Shown one piece after another: positions 1-5,777 of a stretch of 64,000 bases of DNA. Within the stretch, counting starts at the first letter, position 1. Every line of letters starts with the position of its first letter. Under the pieces are notes generated by a model that did not search any database, was not told the origin of the DNA, and saw only the letters and a program-made list of their open reading frames with translations. Source of the DNA: Aeromicrobium massiliense JC14 (lineage in GTDB: Bacteria; Actinomycetota; Actinomycetes; Propionibacteriales; Nocardioidaceae); NCBI RefSeq assembly GCF_000312105.1, contig NZ_HE978636.1:1299479-1363478 (forward strand), read 5' to 3'. Position numbers and translations under genes: made by a program.

Positions 1-802
1 GGGTCACCCGGCCCCGCACGGTCCCGGCGTGGCGCAGGACGCCGGTCAGGCGCTTGGTGCGGCCCGCCTTCAGCGACAGCACCGGAGACCGGTAGCCCGG
101 CACGATGCTGGGCCCGCGCAGGCCCTGGTGGAAGGGGACCTCCACCCGGTAGCGTCCGGCCGCCGTCCTGAAGGTGAACCGTCCGTTCTCGGCGGGGATG
201 TTGCTGACCAGTGAGCCGTCGAGGCGCAGCAGCCGGACGGATCCGTCCGCGAGTCCCTTGATGGTGCCGGCGATCGTGGCGGCGGTGGCAGGGCGGAGCG
301 CGGGAAGTCGTCGCGTCGTCGACCGCGATGCGAAGAATCGCGTCTGCAGGAGCCACGAGTCCGAGGCGCCGTCAGGCCCCAGGTACGTCGGGACGAACGT
401 GATGTCGTTCTCGGCCGCACAGGTCTTCTCCGGGTCGGACGTGGTGCGGTGCCCGCCGCCCCGGGCCGGCGCGGGGCGGCACACCTTCACCAGGTACCGG
501 CTCTTCGGCTGGCGCAGCTTGTAGCGTCCACGGCGGTCGGTGAACGTCCCGGAGAGCGACGGCTCCGCCTGGCCGCGGTTCTGCAGGTCGCGATAGCCGA
601 TCGTCTGCACCAGGACACCGGCCCGCGGCTTGCCCGCTCGGGTGAGCACCGTTCCCTGCACCCAACCGGGCGTGGCCGCCGTAGCCGCCGCTTGTTCGTG
701 CTCGCGCGGTGCAGCTGCGGATGGGCCCGCAAGCGAGACCGCCATTGCCGTGGCTGCGGCGACCGCCGCGATGAGTCTGGTTCCGGCTCGTTTGCCGTTC
801 AT
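1..802 (-). CDS. Secreted carboxypeptidase-regulatory-like repeat protein (partial, C-terminus off the left edge)
   Basis: Reading leftward from an ATG at 802, 267 codons stay open to the window edge. The N-terminus (MNGKRAGTRLIAAVAAATAM...) is a Sec signal peptide with Arg/Lys, a hydrophobic core and an AxA-type end near residue 35. Two beta-sandwich modules of the carboxypeptidase-regulatory type follow: the first has GTVLTRAGKPRAGVLVQT and a later DRRGRYKL, the second has AGTIKGLADGSVRLLRLDGS. A third seems to begin at the edge (HAGTVRGRVT). A GGGAGA ribosome site sits 4 bases before the ATG, and a GATGGGT dyad lies just upstream at 816-845. It is probably an exported structural or adhesive protein; no enzyme motif is visible. 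It resembles the secreted gene at 5778 in signal peptide and module type. Confidence 0.75.
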   Translation of the reverse strand, partial: MNGKRAGTRLIAAVAAATAMAVSLAGPSAAAPREHEQAAATAATPGWVQGTVLTRAGKPRAGVLVQTIGYRDLQNRGQAEPSLSGTFTDRRGRYKLRQPKSRYLVKVCRPAPARGGGHRTTSDPEKTCAAENDITFVPTYLGPDGASDSWLLQTRFFASRSTTRRLPALRPATAATIAGTIKGLADGSVRLLRLDGSLVSNIPAENGRFTFRTAAGRYRVEVPFHQGLRGPSIVPGYRSPVLSLKAGRTKRLTGVLRHAGTVRGRVT

Positions 803-815
803 GGGTTCTCCCGTG

Positions 816-845
816 GATGGGTGGGGCAATCGCTCTTCACCCATC
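816..845. promoter_or_regulatory. GATGGGTG/CACCCATC dyad in the leader of the secreted gene
   Basis: An 8-bp perfect inverted repeat (GATGGGTG, 816-823; CACCCATC, 838-845) with a 14-base spacer lies 14 bases upstream of the ATG at 802, almost touching the ribosome site. The same heptamer pair, without a spacer, lies before the secreted gene at 5778. It could be a protein operator or an mRNA hairpin controlling ribosome access. Confidence 0.4.
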
Positions 846-961
846 TAGATGCACGGCCCGCGCTTTCGGTTGTCCTTCCGGCTCAGGTTTTTCCGGCGGG
901 GTCGGGACGGACTAGGAGAATCGACCGCCGCGCCGGGCGCACTTACGCTCTCGCGGCGCGC

Positions 962-1645
962 TCAGCGCGAGCCGGCGAAGGGGCCGCGCAGGGCGGCCCA
1001 CTGCAGGAGCATGACGGTCTTGGCGTCGACGACGTCGGTGCCGATCGACGCGAGCGCCGCGTCGAAGTCGAGCTCGACGACCTCGATGTCCTCGCCCTCC
1101 TCGGCGAGCCCGGCGCGCGACCCGTCGAGCCCGCGGACGCTGTAGGGCGCGGCGAAGAAGTGCAGCCGCTCGGTGACCGATCCGGGGCTCATGTAGACGT
1201 CGAAGACGTGCTCGACGTCGCCGACCTCGACGCCGGTCTCCTCCGCGGCCTCGCGGCGGATGGCGTCCTCGGGCGCGTCGTCGTCGAGCAGCCCGGCCGC
1301 CGTCTCCAGCAGCATCCCGTCGGGGTGGTCGTTGACGTAGACCGCGTAGCGGAACTGGCGGGTGAGCAGCACCGTGCGCCGGTCGGGGTCGTAGAGCAGG
1401 ATCGTCGCGCCGTCGCCGCGGTCGTACGTCTCGCGCCGCTCGGTGCTGACCGTGCCGTCCGGGTGCGTGTAGTCGTAGGTCGTGGCACGCAGGACGTACC
1501 AGTCGCTGGCCAGCAGCTCGACCTCGCGCACCCGCACGCGCGGGTTGCGGCGCAGGTCGAGCCCGGTCAGGTGCAGGCCCGTGCGCCCGCGCCGGTCGGG
1601 GACGTCGGCGCCGGGGACGTCGGCGCCAGGGATTCCTGTGGTCAC
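962..1645 (-). CDS. nudK: NudK-type Nudix hydrolase (GDP-mannose / ADP-sugar pyrophosphatase family)
   Basis: 227-residue cytosolic Nudix hydrolase. The Nudix helix is clear (IRREAAEETGV) and is preceded by AAGLLDDDAPED, the form typical of NudK rather than the classic G-x5-E start; FRYAVYVNDHPDGMLLE just before it also fits NudK. Family members cleave nucleotide sugars such as GDP-mannose to sugar phosphate and NMP, using Mg bound by the REAAEE glutamates. The open frame extends further upstream, but the GTG at 1645 is preferred because a TACGCT -10 box lies 7 bases before it, giving a leaderless transcript as in many neighbours. It stands alone between two secreted-protein genes. The exact substrate is not determinable here. 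Confidence 0.85.
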   Translation of the reverse strand: MTTGIPGADVPGADVPDRRGRTGLHLTGLDLRRNPRVRVREVELLASDWYVLRATTYDYTHPDGTVSTERRETYDRGDGATILLYDPDRRTVLLTRQFRYAVYVNDHPDGMLLETAAGLLDDDAPEDAIRREAAEETGVEVGDVEHVFDVYMSPGSVTERLHFFAAPYSVRGLDGSRAGLAEEGEDIEVVELDFDAALASIGTDVVDAKTVMLLQWAALRGPFAGSR

Positions 1646-1702
1646 GGGGCCGAGCGTAGGCGCAGCGGTCTTGTCGCTGGCTCCCACGAAAGAGGGGGCA
1701 AG

Positions 1703-2545
1703 TTGACGTGTGCGCGCGTTGGCGTCGCGGTCCACCGCGGTCCGCCTGACGGGCGGGATGTGATCGCTGCCCTGGCCAGCCCGGCAGTCCCTGGACGCAT
1801 CTCGTTCTGGGACGGACCTTCTCGCCTGTCCGAGGTGTCGGCCGACCGGGGCGCGGCGACCGTGAACCTTCCCAGCACCCTGTCGACGGGCAAGCATGAG
1901 CTACGCGCCGTCTTCACGCCGACGGACGATGTCTGCTACGCGTCCGCGACGGCCACGACGAGCCTCACCGTCACTGCTGCGCCCACCAAGACGCAGCTTC
2001 GCCTGAGTCCCGGGACGGCACACTTCGGCCAGCCCGGCCGCATCGCCGTGCACGCGACGGTCAGCCTCGGTGTATCGGGCCGGGTCGACTTCCACGACGG
2101 AACCCGTCGTCTGGGATCGGTAGCTGTCCGACGGGCCGCCGCGTCGCTCACGTTGCCCCGGGGGCTCAGCGCCGGCACGCACCGGATCCGAGCAGTGTTC
2201 AGCCCGTCCGGCACCGCCCACGCGCCCAGCCAGACCCAGGCAGTCCTCACGGTCCGGCCGCGTCCAACCACGACGACCCTCAAGCTCACCAGGACCACGC
2301 AGTCGTTCGGGCGGAATCGGGCCACGGCGCGTGTGGCAGTCGCCGGAGGGCCTGCCGGGCGAGTGGCCATCTGGGACGGTCGCCGCAGGCTCGCGACCGT
2401 CGTGGTCGTCCGCGGCAGCGCCACCTACAAGCTCCCCGCTCGGCTCAAGCGGGGAACGCACCGGGTTCTCGCTGAGTTCGCTCCGGCCAATCCGGGACAG
2501 CACACATCGTCCACCTCCACCACGGTCAAGCTTCGGATCCGCTGA
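1703..2545 (+). pseudogene. 5'-truncated remnant of an Ig-like (Big_3-type) repeat surface protein
   Basis: The frame encodes about 280 residues of three tandem Ig-like modules, each with the signature GR-[IV]-x-[FI]-x-DG followed by a strand and an xAxFxP end: PGRISFWDG, SGRVDFHDG, AGRVAIWDG. The first module lacks its N-terminal strands and there is no signal peptide. The open frame continues upstream to 449, but that part is low-complexity antisense of nudK and of the secreted gene and is not protein-like. A TTG at 1703 does have AGAGGGGG upstream, so a short product could be made. The modules match those in the secreted protein at 5778-7949, so this is probably the surviving 3' end of a paralogue. 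Its junction lies next to the nudK promoter. Confidence 0.55.
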
Positions 2546-2593
2546 CCTGAGCATCCGCGCCGAGATCCAGGCGGGATACAAAGGGGCGACAGG

Positions 2594-2608
2594 TAGCATC
2601 GCCGGGTG
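2594..2608 (+). promoter_or_regulatory. Leaderless promoter -10 box of the grpB-like gene
   Basis: TAGCAT at 2594-2599 is followed by exactly 6 bases and then the GTG start at 2606, which places the expected transcription start on the start codon. No Shine-Dalgarno sequence is present. No good -35 box is seen. Confidence 0.5.
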
Positions 2609-3166
2609 TCTGTCGAGGTCGTCGCATACTCGCCGTCGTGGCCCGCTCAGTTCGAGGTCGTTGCGAAAGGCCTGCGCGAAGCGGTCGCTGGGTTGTCCGC
2701 TCGGGTGGAGCACGTGGGTTCGACGTCGGTGCCGGGGCTTGCTGCGAAGCCGGTGATCGATGTCGACGTCATCGTGCCCGCGCACGAGGTCGAGCGCGCG
2801 GTGGCCGCGATCGAGTCGGCCGGGTACGTGCACCAGGGTGACAGGGGAGTGGCAGGTCGCGAGGCGTTCGACGCGCCGGACGGCCATCCGCCGCGGAACG
2901 TGTACGTCTGCGAGGCGGGCGCGTTGAGCGTGCGCAACCACCTGGCGGTCCGTGACGTCCTCAGGGCGCGAGCGGACCTGCGGGCGGAGTACGCCGCGGT
3001 CAAGCTGGCCCTGGCCGCGACACCAGGCATCAGCATCGATCGCTACGTCGCCGGCAAGTCCGCGGTGCTGCAGAAGGTCCTGCGGCAGTCGGATCTGACG
3101 GCCGACGAGTGCCGCGAGATCCTGTGTCTCAACCTGACCCCGTCGGCTGGACCGGCGACAACATGA
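2606..3166 (+). CDS. GrpB family protein (nucleotidyltransferase fold)
   Basis: 186 residues. The opening VEVVAYSPSWPAQFEVVAKG and the block VEHVGSTSVPGLAAKPVIDVD are the GrpB/UPF0157 signature: a GS motif followed by a D-x-D pair, as in minimal nucleotidyltransferases. The later HLAVRDVLRAR ... YAAVKLALA helix is also typical. The protein is cytosolic; the substrate transferred is unknown for this family. The GTG at 2606 is chosen because the TAGCAT box 12 bases upstream gives a leaderless start and the N-terminus then aligns with the family. It is monocistronic; the convergent yjaB-like gene begins 20 bases after its stop. Confidence 0.85.
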   Translation: MSVEVVAYSPSWPAQFEVVAKGLREAVAGLSARVEHVGSTSVPGLAAKPVIDVDVIVPAHEVERAVAAIESAGYVHQGDRGVAGREAFDAPDGHPPRNVYVCEAGALSVRNHLAVRDVLRARADLRAEYAAVKLALAATPGISIDRYVAGKSAVLQKVLRQSDLTADECREILCLNLTPSAGPATT

Positions 3167-3185
3167 CCGGTGTGGCGGCGTGAGG

Positions 3186-3632
3186 TCAGCCGCGGCGCAG
3201 GTGCAGCAGCGGGAACGGGCGGCCCTCGCCGTCCACCGGCGAGCGTCCGACCTCGGTGAAGCCCTTGGCGGCGTAGAAGCGGCGTCCGCTCGCGTTCTGC
3301 TCGTTGACGTCCAGCCGAAGCGCCGGCTGCCCGGCGGCGACGGCGTCGAGCAGGAGCGTGCCCAGGCCTCGGCCGTGGACGGCGGGGTCGACGAACAGCA
3401 TGTGGACCTCGCCGTCGTCCTGGGCGACGAAGCCGGCCGGACGTCCGTCCGGCCCCTCGATTACCCGAAGGTCGGCCATCTGCGGCAGGTACGCGGCGAC
3501 GGCCTGCTCGTAGAAGTCGACGTCGGCGGGCGCGAGGAAGTCGTGCGTGGCCTCGACCGCCCGGCGCCAGACCCGCAGCAGGTCGGGATGGTCGGCGGGC
3601 GTCGCGGCACGGACGACGGGCTGGTGATCCAC
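3186..3632 (-). CDS. YjaB-like GNAT N-acetyltransferase
   Basis: 148 residues, one GNAT domain. It follows E. coli YjaB closely in its key blocks: VWRRAVEATHDFL near the N-terminus, MLFVDPAVHGRGLGTLLL as the acetyl-CoA-binding V-x-x-x-x-R-G-x-G motif, LDVNEQNASGRRFY, and GRSPVDGEGRPFPLLHL at the end. Such enzymes move acetyl from acetyl-CoA to amines or lysines; the acceptor is unknown. The GTG at 3632 is preferred over the upstream ATG because TACGCT lies 7 bases before it. A 12-bp dyad (3648-3673) sits just behind this -10 box and could be an operator. Convergent with the GrpB gene. Confidence 0.85.
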   Translation of the reverse strand: MDHQPVVRAATPADHPDLLRVWRRAVEATHDFLAPADVDFYEQAVAAYLPQMADLRVIEGPDGRPAGFVAQDDGEVHMLFVDPAVHGRGLGTLLLDAVAAGQPALRLDVNEQNASGRRFYAAKGFTEVGRSPVDGEGRPFPLLHLRRG

Positions 3633-3647
3633 GGACCGCAGCGTACC

Positions 3648-3673
3648 GACCACCGCAGGCCCCTGCGGTGGTC
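3648..3673. promoter_or_regulatory. 12-bp inverted repeat upstream of the yjaB-like gene
   Basis: GACCACCGCAGG (3648-3659) and CCTGCGGTGGTC (3662-3673) are perfect complements separated by two bases. The repeat lies where the -35 region of the leaderless promoter of the GNAT gene would be, so it may be an operator; it could also act as an extra terminator for transcripts arriving from the right. Confidence 0.4.
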
Positions 3674-3701
3674 GAAGGACTAGGTGCTCTAGATGATCGC
3701 C

Positions 3702-3740
3702 GACCTGTCGGGCTGCCCCTGAGGGGCAGCCCGACAGGTC
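3702..3740. terminator. Strong hairpin terminator, 18-bp perfect stem
   Basis: The arms 3702-3719 and 3723-3740 are perfectly complementary with a 3-base loop. It lies 60 bases downstream of the stop of the leftward GNAT gene at 3801-4295 and insulates the yjaB-like gene from it. There is no long U tract, as is common in high-GC actinobacteria. Confidence 0.75.
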
Positions 3741-3800
3741 CTTCTTCGACGGGCACCCTGAGATGCGCCTCAGGACACCCAGGTCACCGCTCGTCGAGCT

Positions 3801-4295
3801 CTACAGCTTGCGTTCCCACCGGATGACCTCGCCCGCGTCGGGATCATTGAGACGGCTGCTCTCGGCGAACCCGGTGCGACGCAGGACCCCAGCGGACCTC
3901 TCATCGGTCGCGAGGGTGTGGGCCACGACGAGGGCCACTTCACCGCTCTCAGCGGCTTTGCCCACCAGAGCCTCGGTGGCCGCAGTGGCGAAACCCTGTC
4001 TGCGGTAGACCGGAGCGATCTCGTAGCCGATCTCGACCACCCGCTCGTCGGGCGGGCCGCTGAAGCCGCCGGACCCGACCAGCTGCGAGGTCTCGGCATC
4101 GATGAAGAAATGCATCCACCAAGACGACTCGTGCGGATGCGAGGTCAACCGGTCCTGTGTGAACGGGATGGCCTCGGGAAACTCGGGCCACCCCTCCGGC
4201 ACGGACGACTCCAGCATGGAGGCAAGCTCCACAGGGTCGTTCAGGTATGCGGAGAGGTGGTCAGTCGTTGCTGGGATCAAACGAATACGCGCCAT
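3801..4295 (-). CDS. RimJ/RimL-like GNAT N-acetyltransferase
   Basis: 164 residues. It begins MARIRLIPATTDHLSAYLND, carries SSWWMHFFIDAETSQLVGSGGFSG in the central sheet and VVEIGYEIAPVYRRQGFATAA as the acetyl-CoA loop (R-R-Q-G-F-A), and ends GVLRRTGFAESSRLNDPDAG. These are the RimJ/RimL-like features of ribosomal-protein or small-molecule acetyltransferases; the acceptor is unknown. The ATG at 4295 has GAAAGGA upstream and is preferred over an earlier in-frame ATG at 4385, whose extra 30 residues are low-complexity. It is monocistronic and ends in the strong hairpin at 3702-3740. Confidence 0.85.
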   Translation of the reverse strand: MARIRLIPATTDHLSAYLNDPVELASMLESSVPEGWPEFPEAIPFTQDRLTSHPHESSWWMHFFIDAETSQLVGSGGFSGPPDERVVEIGYEIAPVYRRQGFATAATEALVGKAAESGEVALVVAHTLATDERSAGVLRRTGFAESSRLNDPDAGEVIRWERKL

Positions 4296-4597
4296 CAGGC
4301 TCGTCCTTTCGTGACGAAGTCGTGCGCGTGGATCAGGCGTAGGAGCAGGAGTGCGCGCACGACGGGTTGCAAGAACCACCGGCACGCGTACGCGTGGCAG
4401 TGGATGACCCGGTTGGGTACGGCACTCCTGGTGTTCTCGGTAGGCGTCGGACGACGCCTACCGAGAAGGTAGTGGGTTCGCCGACTGCTGGCATCCCTGG
4501 AGTGCGGGAGCATGGATCTGTCGTGGGGACGACACGGCGTTCAGCGAAGCGGCAGCGACGAGCGTCGCGCCCAGGGAGCTGGACAAGGAGGCAGTAG
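4296..4597. other. Gene-free stretch with a 16-bp perfect palindrome
   Basis: No convincing gene is seen. TTCTCGGTAGGCGTCG (4434-4449) and its exact complement (4452-4467) form a 16-bp stem with a 2-base loop. There is no U tract, and no gene ends here apart from the broken ardC downstream. It may be a decayed mobile-element end or a repetitive extragenic palindrome. Confidence 0.4.
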
Positions 4598-4931
4598 GTC
4601 CGTGACCTGCAACAGCACCTCCTTACGCTCGTCCACGCTCGGGAGGCCGGACACGTCATCCTGCACACCGACGACGAGCCAAGGAGACCGAAGCCGAGTC
4701 CGTCGCCCCGGGAGAGTACGTCGCCCACCGCGGCACTAAGGAGACGGAAGCCGAGTCCGTCGCTACGTCATGGCCGGGCTGCTGGGCGCCGACACCAGCG
4801 CCTACAGCGTCGGCTACGTCGCCGGGTGGTCCGCCGGAGACCTGGACCTCATCCGCCAGTGCGCCGACAACGTCACCAGGGCCGTGCACGTCCTGGCGGC
4901 CGCGTTCGAGCCGGTCGAGGCGATCGCGTGA
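4598..4931 (+). pseudogene. Broken ArdC-like antirestriction / zinc-protease gene, C-terminal part
   Basis: Three reading frames together give the C-terminal half of an ArdC-like protein. Frame 2 (4598-4678) has REAGHVILHTDDE, a degenerate HExxH-type zinc site; frame 1 (4681-4763) has KETEAESVA twice; frame 0 (4767-4931) has VMAGLLGADTSAYSVGYVAGWS and ends with a stop. The motif order H-x-x-x-H, KETEAESVAY, YSVxYVAGW is that of ArdC proteins on conjugative plasmids and phages. The step from frame 1 to frame 0 is explained by one lost base (GCC to GC) in the Ala-Tyr codons. The frame 2 to 1 step is at a duplicated 26-base segment. An in-frame TAG at 4595 closes the 5' side. It marks an old mobile-element insertion. 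Confidence 0.7.
4681..4763. repeat. 26-base duplicated segment inside the ardC remnant
   Basis: The segment at 4681-4706 recurs at 4738-4763 with one mismatch (ACC versus ACG). Both copies encode KETEAESVA in the same frame, spaced 57 bases apart. Real ArdC proteins carry this motif once, so the first copy looks like a slippage or repair duplication that also broke the frame. Confidence 0.65.
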
Positions 4932-5056
4932 GTGCCGTCCAGGGTGTGCTGGACTTCGGCATCGACACCGCTAGCAGCACGCACGTCGTCTGCCCGACAT
5001 GTCCCTCGCGTGCCGGGCCGACCTGGTGGAGGCCCTCATCTGTGGCGACCACCTGA
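4928..5056 (+). pseudogene. Small overlapping frame after the ardC remnant
   Basis: A GTG at 4928 overlaps the remnant's TGA (GTGA) and opens a 42-codon frame, VSAVQGVLDFGIDTASSTHV, with a CPTC pair near its end. It stops soon after. The neighbouring frame starting at 4999 looks more protein-like from there on, so the two may once have been one gene now split by a frameshift. No function can be assigned. Confidence 0.3.
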
Positions 5057-5175
5057 CGTTCGGTCGCCCGGCTCGGTGGGCTCAGGTCACGTGCGACTGG
5101 TGCAGGGCCATCGGCCCGGCCTACGTCGCCACGGTGAGCCGTCGAATGCAGAACCGGCAGGCCGACGCCTTGTAG
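4999..5175 (+). CDS. Small cysteine-containing hypothetical protein, possibly a frameshifted remnant
   Basis: A 58-residue frame from ATG 4999, MSLACRADLVEALICGDHL, with a C-x-x-C pair in VTCDWCRAIG and a basic end (VSRRMQNRQADAL). Four cysteines in 58 residues suggest a metal-binding fold. It overlaps the previous small frame in another phase and lacks a clear ribosome site. The context (ardC remnant) suggests plasmid or phage origin. I do not recognise the family. Confidence 0.35.
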   Translation: MSLACRADLVEALICGDHLTFGRPARWAQVTCDWCRAIGPAYVATVSRRMQNRQADAL

Positions 5176-5717
5176 ATGCGCCGGTGGTCACGGAGGGCGG
5201 TTAGAAGCAGCGCCACCTGTCCCATAAAACGGGGGGCAGGGCCGTCTTGGCAGCATCAGAGCCACGCTGGTCCCACGACACCCCGAGACGCGGGGCCAGC
5301 GCCGCAAGATTCACGTGGAACCGGCCTGCACTGGCCGGCGCACGCTCACGGCGCTGATCCGCTGCTCTCGCTCAACACGCGGCCAGTCGGTCAGCAGCAC
5401 GTGAACCCCGTCCACTCGATCCGCGCCCGATCGTCGACAAGTCGCATCTTCATCGGCGGATGCTGAACGCGCGAGTACGGCCGGGGGGGGGGGGCAGACT
5501 GCCGATGGCTACAGGCAGGCAGGTGGGGCGCCGCCCCGACCGAAGCCGCACGAAGACGTGAACGATGTGCCCATGTGATGACAGAAAGGTCCTAGCCCGT
5601 CAGTAACGCCCCGCTGGCGTCTGTGGCCGGGTCGATCATCACCGATACCCGGACCGACTAGACCACCTAGGAGACGCGTTCCCGCAGGGCCTGTATGGCA
5701 TCCCGCGTTCCAGGGGT
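5176..5717. other. Gene-free stretch with a 12-G homopolymer
   Basis: Several short frames occur in all phases, but none reads like a protein and none has a good start. A run of 12 G bases lies at 5483-5494, the longest homopolymer I noticed in the window and a likely sequencing or slippage hot spot. No tRNA or attachment-site duplication was seen. The segment is probably decayed mobile-element DNA between the ardC remnant and the secreted gene. Confidence 0.4.
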
Positions 5718-5739
5718 GTGCGGTGCAGCCTCGATCGTC

Positions 5740-5757
5740 ACGATGGGTACCCATCGT
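5740..5757. promoter_or_regulatory. 18-bp perfect palindrome before the secreted gene
   Basis: ACGATGGGTACCCATCGT is a perfect 18-bp palindrome ending 6 bases before the GAGGAG ribosome site of the gene starting at 5778. Its core GATGGGT/ACCCATC matches the dyad at 816-845 before the other secreted gene, so both may share a regulator or an RNA switch. Confidence 0.5.
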
Positions 5758-5777
5758 CGACACGAGGAGCCGTCGTG

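Noticed and set aside
803..961. A c-di-GMP or c-di-AMP riboswitch in the leader of the left-edge secreted gene
   Set aside because: None of the conserved core sequences of these riboswitches can be found; only a simple dyad is seen.
449..1700. The upstream part of the frame that holds the Ig-like remnant
   Set aside because: It is antisense to the secreted gene and nudK and lacks any Ig-like pattern, so the protein-like part is only from about 1703.
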